DNA from: Brachynemurus nebulosus
Taxonomy: Eukaryota > Arthropoda > Insecta > Neuroptera > Myrmeleontidae
DNA length: 64,000 bases
Direction: 5' to 3'
Assembly: GCA_035578155.1 (NCBI GenBank)
Contig: JAPWDM010000004.1
Location: 59,799,292 to 59,863,291, forward strand
This document shows, in pieces, positions 42,989 through 55,241 of the stretch. Position numbers and translations under genes: made by a program. How positions within the stretch are numbered: the first letter of the stretch is position 1; each line of letters starts with the position of its first letter. The notes under the pieces are model-generated. The model was not told the origin of the DNA, did no database searches, and saw only the letters and a list, made by a program, of their open reading frames with translations.

Positions 42989-45900
42989 TTTAGAAATATT
43001 ATTATTTTCAATATTTAAATAAATTTTAATTAGGAATATACAATTATATAATATACCTAAAATACGATATAAGCATTAACAATACAATGTAAGAATAACG
43101 AGTGAAAAGTTGCCAATCTATATATGTATTACCCAAGTACGCAAGTACCTACTATTTTTACAATAAAAAATGAATAGTTTGTTGCATTTGTTGTCAGATG
43201 TGTTTATTCTTTCTCCATTCAATGTATTTTTGCGATGTAAAAAAGGATTGAAAACTACTTAGTTCCATTTTTAATAGTATAATATTTGCATCTTTACGTT
43301 TTCTATTTTCTTCGTAAACAAATTTAATTTAAATTTAATGACAATATGAAGACAATTGAAATTGACAGTATAAAATGACGGACGTAAAAGTAAATCTAAG
43401 CAAATTCAGTTCTATAGAAAGAGAAATACTTCACAAAATCAGAAAAACTTGCTTTTCCTTCCGAAGGAATCTTTGTTATTTCCACTTTAATTTTGGATAA
43501 AAAAAAGTTTAATTATGTAAAAGAAACTTAAAAAAATTTAAAATATTTAAAAGTCATATACATATATTTCATATAAAATAGACTTTATTCCGGCCACACA
43601 TTTTTTTCATGTATGAGCTTTGGAAAGTAGTTTTATTTCAAGGTGATGACATTTTTTACACTATTTGAAAGTGGCCAGTCAAAATATTAAAAATTATAAA
43701 TTTTATGGCCATTATAAAAAAAGAGACATCCAGGAAAGTGAAAAAATGAGTAAAAAACTAAAATTAACAAAAGAGAATTTCTTATATTCATTTTTATTAT
43801 TAAGCACAGTTTATTAAACTATTAAACAATTTATTAATTTTTATTATTAAACAATTTTTATTATTTTTATTATTAAATTTTTAATTATTAAACAATTTAT
43901 TATTTGTTTAATAGATATTATATATTATATTAGTAGTATATATATTAGTAGTTATATAGTGTATATATGTAAATATTAAAAAAAAAATTTTTCAAAAAAA
44001 ATTTAAGAAAAAAATTTAAGAAAAAAATTTAAAAAAATAACTAAATAAATAAAAAAAAATTGGGAATTTATTATTTATTAAAAAATATTCAAAGTTATTT
44101 ACTACAGTTTAATACATATTATATATTATATTAGTAGTATATAATATGTATCAGTAGTTATATTCATTATATAGTATATAGGTATTATACAAAAAAAACA
44201 AAAAAAAAAAAACAAAACGGGAATTTTTTTTTATTAAAAAATATACGGAGTCATTTATTACAGTATTCTAATGACAGTTACCTAATTTATTTACATTATT
44301 TAAGTTAAATCCCCGTTTTCGGAGCTGCCAGGAGACTGAGACCGGGAGACTGAGAATTCTTCAATATTCTTTAAAAATCGGTTCTTTAATAACGTTTTGT
44401 AAAAAAAAAGACAGATCCGCTGTTCCAATACAGCATATTTATAACTCATACAACTGAAAAATTTCTTATATCCTCAGTATTTTTCACGAAAATACTGACC
44501 AGGATACTGAGAAATTGACTGGACCGAGTACGATCTCACTTACAATGTTAACTGAATTAATTGATTGAACCCCAAATTAAATAAAACATGTACTTTATTT
44601 TATTTATTATATTTGAGTTAATTACTATGACAAACGATGATTTAATCGGAATATAATTTTTTTATATTTTTTAAGTGTTTTGGTTTGATAGGAGAATGAT
44701 GCAACGTTCGGGAGACAAAATTCAATAGAATATTTCTTAAAGAAAATATAAAAAAGTTCAAAAATTATTTATACAATAAAAAAGTACCAATATTATAGAT
44801 TACTACTGCAGTGTAAATTTTTTTTTATACATTCAGAAAAATAATTATTTAGTCTGCTATGTTTTACTTTGGAGAGGAGACATACCAGGAGACTGAGAAT
44901 TTTACTTTTTAAGTGTCATTTTTTATAAAAAATATATCTCGAAACCGGGTTATTTTTAGTGACCAGTTAGATGCAGTAATGGTTTACAGTTTCCATCTAG
45001 AAAAAATGTATTTTTCAAAATATTAATATACAAAATGCGTTGGGCCGTCGAAAATTCCATAGTTTGAAGAACTACCCAAATATTGATCTAGTAAATATAG
45101 TACTTTGATCTAGTTAATTCTAAATACATTAGATCAGATATTGTTCGTTTAGAGGGTTAATTTCAAGAGATAACCTGGAAAGTGTGAAAAAATTCCCCAA
45201 GAGCATCGAGTAGATGATCAAAGGAAAGCTTGCTAAAGCACGAATTTAATAATATAATTATATAACTGTATATTTTTGTTCGTTTCTTTAGAGTGGACAA
45301 AAGGATAGTTGAGAAAAATCTGAAAAAATTCATGAATTTAAACATAAGATGTAGATTGAATGAAAATTATCAGGACTGAGCTTTCTTACATAATTTACTT
45401 AAAATTTTTTTAGTTGCTTAGACCCATATATAGCTGTTGCCATAAAAAATACCAGGCTCTATATAACACTTCTTCTATGAGAAAAAAGAAAATGTTAAAA
45501 ATGTGGATTTTGCTTAGTTTTGATATCCAACTTTAGATGAAGTTTTCTTGTGGAGGGAAGGGATATATGCCAAATATAGATATATTATAAAGAGATATTT
45601 GAAACCTTTAATATGTTTGTCTTCAACCTTTTTGGATGAATGGTTTATGAAATATGTGCATTGGCGTAAAAGGCTGTAAACACAAAAATCAGGGCGAATA
45701 GGAAAACAAAAATAACCGCCACAGTTAAACGGTTTAGGATAATTTTTTTTAAAGAACTGTCCTTAATACCTCAAATACTATGAAAAAAATTTTCCTAAAA
45801 TTTTTTTTAAAATGGTCAAAAATTCAACTTTATTTTTTTGAACCATTTGATATGAATTAACCCCAAAATAATTGGTTATAGCAATCTATTTAGAATCAAT

Positions 45901-46141
45901 CGTTTTGTTGGAGATTTATATTACATTAATGCGTACGTACATAATAGATCACCCAAATCAAATGTTTTTATACAACAGATTGACATGATTTTCAATGTCG
46001 GTTGTAAACCAATTTTGATAAATATCAAAAAATAAATAAATAAATACGAATTGACAGTACAAATGTAATTTTTCCACTATAATAGGTAAGTAAAACTGTA
46101 GATTTTCAAATTACTAAAATAAATTCTTCTAATTTCTTAAG
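42989..46141. other. Very AT-rich stretch, no gene
   Basis: TATATTATATTAGTAGTATATA occurs at about 43919 and 44115 in a local duplication. Around 44325-44900 the phrase GGAGACTGAGAATT or variants recurs loosely four times. Short frames here are low-complexity. Confidence 0.45.
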
Positions 46142-47109
46142 TACACTCTAAGAAAAAAATGTACCGCTTTACTACTATTATAGGAGGCAATTAAATGCCT
46201 TCTATAATGACAGTAACATTACAAACCGTAATGTACGAAGGTGAAAATTACACCATCATGGTGTAATTATTACTCACTCATATGTGTAGTTTTACACATG
46301 TCGTACGTAAAATTACGGTCCAGGTGTGTAATAGATTACGTTTTATTTGTGTATTAACTACACAACAAGATGTAATTTTACACATTCAGTTCGCAATAGT
46401 GCGCAGTTAAACGTAAAATTACATCATATTAATGTATTTTTAAACCACGCCTGTACACCTGAAAATGTAATTTTACACACTTATATAGTAATGTTTACAC
46501 CCAGAAAAGTGTAATATTATTCCAACTGAATCACTCATTCTGATTCAGTTCAACTGAATCAGTATGAGTGATTCAATTGTGCTGAAAAAAATAAACTGAT
46601 TCAACTTAATTGAAAATAAAGAATCAAAAAAGATTATTGATGGTTTTTTTACATAAATATTTATAATAATATGAAGTATAGAATAATTTGGAATTATATA
46701 CAAAAAGATTCGAGATGTTAAATATTTTGCTTATTATGTCTAAATTTCTATATAAGTGTGTCGTATGATAAAATAATAATTTTTTTGGTAAATTTCAAAA
46801 TAAACACTCCAAAAAAGTAAGATTATAAATTTTTATTATGAACGTTTACTTGCTTTCATGAACATAGGTAATCTTTATTTTGCAGTGTAACTGCCAATTA
46901 AACTGGTCAAAATTTTAAGATATGACTTTTTTTACAATGCTTACGTCTTGCAGACACAATTATTTAAGCAATATCTTATAAAAAATTTAATTGTAATTAG
47001 ATTACAATGATAATATTAAAAACTTATGGATTAAAATTGTAGTTACATCATATCAAAAATATAGTTTAAGAAAATTAACTAAACAATACTTAAATATAAG
47101 AAAAACAAT

Positions 47110-48052
47110 ATTCTGCTGACTCTCGCCATTCTTAGAACTTCGCAGAAAATGTATGCTGTGGTTTCATAGATGTCTTCGCCAATTCCAGTTTCTAAACAAA
47201 TCAGAAAATAAGGGTTACTTAATTTTATAACCATTTTTGATTATTATTTTTTTCTTTTTTTAATAATTATTTCACAGCAATTTAAAATTAAGAAAATTTC
47301 GCTTTCGCTACAAAATTACTTCTAGGCTATTTTAATAAATGTACAGATATTAGATTTTTGATTGAAAAACTCACCAGAAAAGTGACCCGGCGTGCTTATG
47401 GTACTGGCACTTCCGAGCTGGTAGACGGAGGGTTTGAATTCCGTAGCCGGTTATATGCTGGCGAAAGTTTTCTGCTATTTCCCATCATAATTCCAGATGA
47501 ATATCGAGATTATCCTTAAGAAGATGGTTGCAAACAGACACCTACCAAATCCTTATACCGTTTTTCTTGTCCTCCGCCCAATATTCTGCTGACTCTTGCA
47601 ATTACTAGAACTTCAGGGAAAATGTTTGCTGCGGTTTCACAGATGTCTTCACCAATTCCGGTTTCTAAACAAATCAGAAAATAAGGGTTACTTAATTTTA
47701 TAACCATTTTTGCTTATTTATTTTTTCTTTTTTCAATAACTATTTCACAGCAATTTAAAATTAAGAAAATTTCGTTTTTGCTACGCAATTACTTTTAGGT
47801 TACTTTAATGAATGTACAGATATTAAATTTTTGATTAAAAAACTCACCAGCAAAGTAACCCGGCGTACTTAGGCACTGGTACTTCCGAACTGGTAGACTG
47901 AGGGTTTGAATTCCGCAACCGGTTATATGCTGGTGAAAGTTTCTGCTATTTCCCATCGCAATTCCAGATGCATATCGACATCATCCTTAAGAAGACGGGT
48001 GCAGACGGACACCTGCCAAATCTTTATACCGCTTTTCTTGTTCTCCGCCCAT
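47110..48052. repeat. Tandem duplication, about 471-bp period
   Basis: ATATTCTGCTGACTC recurs at 47110 and 47581, and CTCACCAG, GTAGACGGAGGGTTTGAATT and CGGTTATATGCTGG at equivalent places. The two units are diverged but collinear. The second lacks the final exon-like part after 48052. Confidence 0.75.
47546..47664 (-). pseudogene. Exon-like segment, possibly captured host exon
   Basis: On the minus strand a pyrimidine-rich tract ends TTTGTTTAG before the segment, and GTAGGTGTC follows it, so both splice borders are plausible. The 119-nt segment reads TGIGEDICETAANIFPEVL then RVSRILGGGQEKRYKDL. The paralogous unit near 47110-47195 keeps GIGEDIYET and ARVSRIL but is changed elsewhere. The protein is not recognised. 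The position inside a TIR element suggests capture, or it may be part of a transposon-encoded protein. Confidence 0.35.
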
Positions 48053-49345
48053 ATCATCATGAAAAAGTTAAGAAATAATGATGTGAGTGATGTCCGTTAC
48101 ATACCATTGTCTAAAAAACGAACGTTAAATTTCATTATTATTATTACCATTGTTATTATTACTTAAAAAACTCGATTTCCATACGTCGTTTCAATTTAAA
48201 CCTGTTATGAATTTATATTACTGTAAAGCAAAAAAAAAAAAATTCGTTAAGTGCGTGTTTTTGACACGCACTAAGTAATGCCATCTCAGTGAAAGTGTTA
48301 ATTTATGATTTTTGTTAACTCTATAGTTAGTAGCCCTCTTGCGTTTGTTCAGTATGGATGTACAACTCAATAATTATTCAATCACGTGTTAAATTCAATC
48401 ACACAACGATATTAATACGCCATCTTCGATGACATTAAAACGAAATATTATATACCTACATTAATTAGCGTTTCTGTTGATTAAAATTTGATAAATAGTT
48501 GTAGGTATTTTGTTTCCCAAGTCAATAAATTTTAGTAAAAAAAATATGTATAATTCTTTTATCACTACAGATTTTACCAATTTACAAGCATTGTATAATT
48601 TTTTAGACATATCTGAATGAAAGATATCTGAATTGTAGATAATGTTTTAATTTTCATAGAAATTGAGAGCCCCGCAAAATAAATTATTAGTCAAATTGTA
48701 AAATAAACTTTTATCAAATTACATAACTATTTGTATGAAGCAAAATTAAAAAAATTAACTTACCTGAAATATTTTAAATGCATCATCAGGACAGCATTTT
48801 GGAAACAAACAAATTTATATTACAGTATTCTTTGCACATTATTCCAGAAGCCGTTTTACACAATGCATATAAAAACAAAACATCAGTACACCACTATAAC
48901 ACTGTTTTTGTAACATATTTAAAGATTAATTTATCATACACGTTATAATTATAGTAACTATATATCCTATCAAAAAATACTTTTGTTTAATTCAGCTAAT
49001 TTGAACACATAATTTTTAACCTTTAAGAATATTACTTATGTACGTATAAATATTACAGCAATCCAATAACAGATAATTTTAAAATACATAAAATCATATG
49101 CGCGCGCATGGGTTTTGCTATTTAGTGGTGTAAAAATAAACCAAAAACGTTGTAAAAATCCAAAGTTACATCTTTATTTGTGTAATGTTAAAAAAAAAAA
49201 AAAACAGTAATTATACACAAATTATATAAAAATACACCAATTTTTTCATATTACACAAATAATAGTGCATATTTTCAGAGCGAGGAGTAATTTTGCTCTA
49301 AATTTAAGTTATTTTACACGTTTTTGACCCTTTTTTCTTAGAGTG

Positions 49346-49707
49346 TAACCTATTTTTTAATTTTAAAAAGCGGATAAAAATTCAACATATTATCCGGACG
49401 AAATTATATCTGATGTCATAGCTTGACACGGAAAAGAAATCTGATAAGAAAGAAATCGTGTGAAACACACTCATGTCCGTAAACTCATGTGCCAACAATT
49501 TAACCATGTTAAACGAGATCTACTGTATTTAGACATCAAATAAATATAAAACAATCTTCCGAAACAGCAGAATCTTCCGAAAAACTAAAAACAAAAATTG
49601 TCGAAAATATCATTTTCAGTTAATTTATAAAATTGCTGACTTAGATTTCGTTAAATAACACGTCAAACTTAAGACAAAAACCAGTTTTCGTTAACTGTGT
49701 ATCTATT
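49346..49707. other. AT-rich stretch, nothing recognised
   Basis: No coding or repeat structure was noted. Confidence 0.4.
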
Positions 49708-51116
49708 ATCAAGAAAAAAGGTATTTTTTGGCCCTAAGCATATTAAAAATTTGCCTTAAAGCTAGCGAAAACAGTCTAAACGAACAGAAAAATAACTTCT
49801 TTTTATACCCCAATCAAATCTTGATTTATACATTCCCCGCATACGTCCCGTAAAGTCGGTTAGAATAGACTGTCTTTAAAGAAACTAAATGTCTTTAAAG
49901 AAACTAGTTTAACTAAATTTTAAGCTCCGCCCATAATGTATTCAGAAAGATTTTTCTGTATTAAAATTTTAACTTGTGCGTTTGTGTCCCATCAGTTTTT
50001 CATATTTTTTACTACTTCTGTTCTTAAATATCAATATTCTAACATTAGTCAAAGTTTCTGGTTTTATGTATAAAAATATGACGATTTCTTCACACACTAC
50101 AAATTTTTAGATAAATCTTTGTTAGACAGAAAGAAAGCATAGATTTTGAATATGAAACCTATTTGTCATTCTTATTTATCTTTCAAAAGTTACATATTCA
50201 TTTTTAAAATTTAAATCTGTGCAAGGAAAAGAGCACAAATTGTCAACATTATTAGTCTGTATCAAGGGGCCAAACTACTGTATAATAGTTAGTATCCCGC
50301 TTGTCGCCAAAAATTTACGTTACAAAAATGGGCGGTGCTTCTATGGTTATATACATATTTAGAGTTTGTGTCTGTATGTGTGGTGTAGTTGATGTTTGAG
50401 TGTGTTAGCTCGGTAGCTGGAGGGAGCTGATACATGCTATGTACGTGGTGCCGCAGTGGTACACACACATTGCACACTTAATGTCTGGTGTAATATGTAT
50501 GTACTCTAAGCGCTACGCATTCATGTATTACATTGTTGCAACAATCAATGTCCGAACTGCTACAAGTGCTGTAGACGACTGAATCACCTAAGCTGTGACA
50601 GATCTACAAATGGCACCAAGCGAGCTACACTTTTTTGATATTAGTTGGCTTCTAGTGTTCTATGGTCTGTATTTAACATCAAGAAGAGTGACGCCCAAAA
50701 TATTTTGAATTTGGTAGTCACAGATAAAAATTTTTTAGCATACACTTGACGATTTTTAATCTTGTATAATTATCGAACTTATTACTTAACTATTTTAATG
50801 TAAAAATTGTTTGTTTCGGCATTCCTGACATCAAATCCGAGTCTAATGGCGATTGTTAATGCTTAATTACATTATTCTAGTCATATAATATTCTAATATT
50901 CCCGTGTCTGTCTCTTTGAAATATTTAGATCACATTTTAATTAATTATGTACTGCTAAATGAAAAACGATAATTTGTCTGGGAAATTTGAACAAATTATT
51001 AACCTAGGTCTCGAACTGCTTTTTTCAGAAACTTAAGACCCTCTATAATATCCGTAAATGAAGAATAGACGACAATTTTAAAAAAAAAGAAAGTTATAAT
51101 TTTTAAAATGTTTTTA
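49708..51116. repeat. 1-kb dispersed duplication, copy 2 (with MITE insertion)
   Basis: Collinear with 35752-36772 except for the 402-bp insertion at 50263-50664 and small differences, including a short local duplication of ATGTCTTTAAAGAAACTA near 49875-49910. Confidence 0.75.
50263..50664. mobile_element. hAT-type MITE, family M, copy 3
   Basis: It starts CAAGGGGCCAAACTACTG and ends GGCTTCTAGTGTTCTATG. It is flanked by a perfect 8-bp duplication GTCTGTAT (50255-50262, 50665-50672). The paralogous sequence at 36285-36292 has one GTCTGTAT and no insert, a natural empty site, so both ends and the target duplication are directly demonstrated. Confidence 0.88.
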
Positions 51117-51170
51117 TAATCCGAGCACAACAATAGCATCAAAATTGTGTAGTTGTCAACGAAATAGTCC

Positions 51171-52476
51171 AAGATCCCAGAGCCGTAAGACACAACTTAT
51201 TTTCTAAAGCATATAACTTTCGGTTCACAGTAGTCTCTTGTGTACTTTTTAATACCTGAATGTTTGTGGAGCTTGCCCGGTGACACCTGCGCAGGTACCA
51301 GGTGAGAAAGGTAACTAAAAATCAGAGTTACTTAACTTAAATTTTTATGACTGATTTTTGTATATATATTGTAGAATATTACTCTGAGGTCATATAAAAA
51401 AAATCAGACGCTTTCCATGGGCCAAAACTTTTATCAGACGCTTTAAAGCTCTAAGGAAAATAAATGAACTTAATTTATTTTTAAATGTCTGATTTTTTTT
51501 ATATGTTATTAAGGTAACTATTACAATGTTATATTTAATCAGTCAGGCAAATTGCAATGACCAAACATCCCCTAAACACAAAAATTACTCAACCATGAGT
51601 ATGAGCGCGAGAGCACTATGCGCATGCGCTTCAGAGTAAAATATCTTAATATTTGAAAAAATACTTACTGCTTTTAATATGTATATCTATTTGATTAAGA
51701 TAAAATTTATAATTAAAGAAATAATTAATCATTTTAAAAATAATTTAATATATTGCATATATATATATATATAGGGAAAAGTAAATTTTTTCGGAGCAGT
51801 TGTGTTTTAAAGAAAATTATATTTATTTTATTTTAAATATAAATTATTTGATTATTTTTTAATCATCTTCATCATCATCATAGTAATCATTAGAATTTTG
51901 ATCATTGAGTACATCGCGAAACTGTCCGCGAACTGAACTGTTTTACAAAATACACATTTCAATGATGGTTCCGCGGATTCTTCCATATTTTCTACTGAAA
52001 ATAATTTGATATCACTCACAAATCACACGATATAACTGACAAAAACATGTGGTCGCATAAACCCGAGTATGTCCGTTCAATTTAAACTTAAGCCTGTAAC
52101 CACAGTAACTGTCAATCCTAATTGTAATAGTTACCTTAATAACATATAAAAAAATCAGACATTTAAAAATAAATTAAGTTCATTTATTTTCCTTAGAGCT
52201 TTAAAGCGTCTGATAAAAGTTTTGGCCCATGGAAAGCGTCTGATTTTTTTTATATGACTTCAGAGTAATATTCTACAATATATATACAAAAATCAGTCAT
52301 AAAAATTTAAGTTAAGTAACTCTGATTTTTAGTTACCTTTCTCACCTGGTACCTGCGCAGGTGTCACCGGGCAAGCTCCACAAACATTCAGGTATTAAAA
52401 AGTACACAAGAGACTACTGTGAACCGAAAGTTATATGCTTTAGAAAATAAGTTGTGTCTTACGGCTCTGGGATCTT
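51171..52476. mobile_element. Internally deleted DNA transposon with about 357-bp TIRs
   Basis: The left arm 51171-51527 and right arm 52121-52476 are near-identical reverse complements (outer ends AAGATCCCAGAGCCGTAAG). The spacer of about 590 bp keeps what look like both ends of a minus-strand gene (51859-51986). No clear target duplication was found; the right end is only 17 bases from the 209-bp repeat array. Confidence 0.75.
51859..51986 (-). pseudogene. Collapsed transposase-like gene (start and end only)
   Basis: Starting at the ATG at 51984-51986 the minus strand reads MEESAEPSLKCVFCKTV, with a C-x2-C pair. In the next frame it continues FRDVLNDQNSNDYYDDDEDD and a TAA at 51859-51861. 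A normal-looking N terminus joined out of frame to an acidic C terminus is what an internal deletion of a transposase gene would leave. The family is not identifiable. Confidence 0.4.
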
Positions 52477-52493
52477 ACTCTAAAAGGAGAAAT

Positions 52494-53538
52494 AGGGTAG
52501 ACCGGGGTTAGTTGGGTACAGAGGTAAGTTGAACATGTAAAAATTACCCCACACAAAAGATATGGTCAAATTACCACACTTAAATAAATCAGTTTTATCC
52601 AATTAACGACATTACAGAGGTAAGTTGAACATATAAAAATTACACCACACAAAAGATATGACAAAATTACGGTTATTTGGATAAGGGTGACTTAAATAAG
52701 TTAGGGTAGACCGGGGTTAGTTGGGTACAGAGGTAAGTTGAACATGTAAAAATTACCCCACACAAAAGATATGGTCAAATTACCACACTTAAATAAATCA
52801 GTTTTATCCAATTAACGACATTACAGAGGTAAGTTGAACATATAAAAATTACACCACACAAAAGATATGACAAAATTACGGTTATTTGGATAAGGGTGAC
52901 TTAAATAAGTTAGGGTAGACCGGGGTTAGTTGGGTACAGAGGTAAGTTGAACATGTAAAAATTACCCCACACAAAAGATATGGTCAAATTACCACACTTA
53001 AATAAATCAGTCTTATCCAATTAATGACATTACAGAGGTAAGTTGAACATATAAAAATTACACCACACAAAAGATATGACAAAATTACGGTTATTTGGAT
53101 AAGGGTGACTTAAATAAGTTAGGGTAGACCGGGGTTAGTTGGGTACAGAGGTAAGTTGAACATGTAAAAATTACCCCACACAAAAGATATGGTCAAATTA
53201 CCACACTTAAATAAATCAGTCTTATCCAATTAACGACATTACAGAGGTAAGTTGAACATATAAAAATTACACCACACAAAAGATATGACAAAATTACGGT
53301 TATTTGGATAAGGGTGACTTAAATAAGTTAGGGTAGACCGGGGTTAGTTGGGTACAGAGGTAAGTTGAACATGTAAAAATTACCCCACACAAAAGATATG
53401 GTCAAATTACCACACTTAAATAAATCAGTCTTATCCAATTAACGACATTACAGAGGTAAGTTGAACATATAAAAATTACACCACACAAAAGATATGACAA
53501 AATTACGGTTATTTGGATAAGGGTGACTTAAATAAGTT
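52494..53538. repeat. Tandem array, five 209-bp units
   Basis: Units begin AGGGTAGACCGGGGTTAG at 52494, 52703, 52912, 53121 and 53330 and look almost identical; units 3-5 share TCTTATCC where units 1-2 have TTTTATCC. Each unit contains two diverged halves, both with CAGAGGTAAGTTGAACAT. The unit start resembles the pogo-type terminus at 30733, so the array is probably an amplified transposon end. It lies just 3' of the transposase gene. Confidence 0.92.
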
Positions 53539-53603
53539 ACCCTTATCCAATTAACCATATTAAAGAAATTTGTATCATTTATAAATAACTTTTTTGGAAA
53601 TAT

Positions 53604-55241
53604 TTATATGGAAATATTATCACAATTAATACATATATATGTATCACTAGTATTAGGTACGCAATTAATATGCGCCCAATTTTTGCACAACTGACATTCA
53701 ATCCACGTTTCTTTGAGGCTACACTTTGAAAATAGTTCATTGCATATTAAGCAAGAAATCCTTGGTAATAATATTAAGCAATTACTATTAATACAAATAT
53801 TAATTTTTTTAGTAACTTTTTTACACTTTTTTTTTATATTTTGTTCTTTCTCTAATGTTTTTATTTCTATTGAATCGGTTAAAACACTAGATTTTCTTTT
53901 CCTCTTGGTTTGACCCTGTTCTTTTGTTGCAGCCCTTGGGTACGGTCGAACTATTTCTGGAGAAAATATTGTAGGTGATGATGTTAAAATTTGCGATTCT
54001 GGGGGATCAGTTACGAATGACGGAGCGAAATCATCTTGAGTAAAAATATTTTCATTATATGGAAATATTCCAGTCTTTTTAAATCCTTTTATGATATTTG
54101 TATTAGTTGTAGCTAATGGTAATGAATCTGCTACTATTTTTGGGATATCATATATTGTTATTTTTTCACCTGGATTATTTCTTAACCATAAATCTTGTGC
54201 AGTTGAAGCATATTTCTTAAATGGTCCATACACAGCCACATCAAGTGGTTGTAATTTATGGCTACAATGTGGTGGAAAGGATAACATTACGATCCCATTA
54301 TCTTTCGCTAAGTTTAAGGTTGGTACATGTAAATGTGAGGAATGATTATCTAATAAGAGTAATACTGGATTATTAATAGATGGTTTAACGTGTGCGATGA
54401 AATGCTGCATGTACATAAAAAATTCTTCATTTGTTACCCAACCGCTAGAATTTCCTGCACCAATAGAACCTTTTGGTCCATTATTAATAAAATGATTTTT
54501 ATATTTTTTTCGTGGAAATACGAACATAGGAGGCACTGTATTTCCGTTTGCAGAAACAGCACATATTAGTGTGACATTAGTGCCCCGTTCAGCAGAAGTT
54601 ATGGAGCCAACATTTTTTTTACCTTTGGCAGCAATTATTTTAGGAGGTTTTAATACAGTACTAATTGAGGTTTCATCAACATTATAAATATTTGATGCGG
54701 TAAATTGATATTTATTCTTAACTTCAGCTAATTTTGTGAAAAATGGTTTTACATTTTGAACATTGAATGATGTCGCTCGTCCGATACTTGTTGCTTCTGG
54801 TTTTCTAATTGATAATTCTCGATTCCTTTTTAGAAAACTAGTAAGCCACTCTTTGCCAGCTATTTTATTAATTTTCCATATTTCAGGCATTTTAATATTA
54901 AATTTTTCAGCACACTCATAAGCAAGCTGGCGAACATTTTTCGGAGTCAATCCATAAAATATCGAAGCCATTTGTAGTAAATAATCTTTTAATGCAATTT
55001 CCTGGTCCTTAGAAAATACTTGTCTAGGTTTTTTATAACCAATTGTCGGTAAATCTTGCGTTTCCTTATTTTTATATGCTTTTAACTTAATTATATAACG
55101 TGATAGTGTCGTACGTTTAATATTAAATTCCTTTGAAGCAGCATTGATACTTCGGTTTCCAGAAATTATTGTTTTTGCGGCATCATTAAATGTTTCGATA
55201 GATATAAAACCTCTTTCAGTTTTACGTTTATAATTTCTCAT
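53604..55241 (-). CDS. pogo/tigger-like DDE transposase with C-terminal PHD-like finger
   Basis: This intact 545-residue frame is a pogo-superfamily (Tc1/mariner-related) transposase that would cut and paste its element at TA. The order is: a psq-type helix-turn-helix at about 15-60 (AASKEFNIKRTTLSRYI); a second CENP-B-type region at about 75-150 ending in SFLKRNRELSIRKPEA; and a DDE domain at about 180-395. Likely catalytic acids are D189 (NVDET), D298 (LLLDNHSSH) and D334 (LQPLDVAVYGPFK), a DDD pattern. A basic patch KRKRK is at 446-450. C497, C500, C516, C519, H524, C527, C537 and C540 form a PHD-like zinc finger, seen in some insect pogo-like proteins. The start is the first ATG (MRNYKRK), matching the stub at 31261. 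The frame has no stop, so it may be recent, active or domesticated. A 209-bp terminus-like array lies downstream; no inverted partner was found upstream. Confidence 0.9.
   Translation of the reverse strand: MRNYKRKTERGFISIETFNDAAKTIISGNRSINAASKEFNIKRTTLSRYIIKLKAYKNKETQDLPTIGYKKPRQVFSKDQEIALKDYLLQMASIFYGLTPKNVRQLAYECAEKFNIKMPEIWKINKIAGKEWLTSFLKRNRELSIRKPEATSIGRATSFNVQNVKPFFTKLAEVKNKYQFTASNIYNVDETSISTVLKPPKIIAAKGKKNVGSITSAERGTNVTLICAVSANGNTVPPMFVFPRKKYKNHFINNGPKGSIGAGNSSGWVTNEEFFMYMQHFIAHVKPSINNPVLLLLDNHSSHLHVPTLNLAKDNGIVMLSFPPHCSHKLQPLDVAVYGPFKKYASTAQDLWLRNNPGEKITIYDIPKIVADSLPLATTNTNIIKGFKKTGIFPYNENIFTQDDFAPSFVTDPPESQILTSSPTIFSPEIVRPYPRAATKEQGQTKRKRKSSVLTDSIEIKTLEKEQNIKKKCKKVTKKINICINSNCLILLPRISCLICNELFSKCSLKETWIECQLCKNWAHINCVPNTSDTYICINCDNISI

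Larger units (their letters stand above)
46144..49345. mobile_element. 3.2-kb TA-flanked TIR element
   Basis: The ends TACACTCTAAGAAAAAA (46142-46158) and the inverted TTTTTTCTTAGAGTGTA (49331-49347) include TA borders. Both subterminal regions are crowded with GTGTAAT/ATTACAC and TTTTACAC motifs, plausible transposase-binding repeats. The interior holds a 24-bp near-perfect palindrome (46527-46550 with 46552-46575) and a tandemly duplicated exon-like segment (47110-48052). No transposase was seen. The superfamily is uncertain. Confidence 0.6.
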
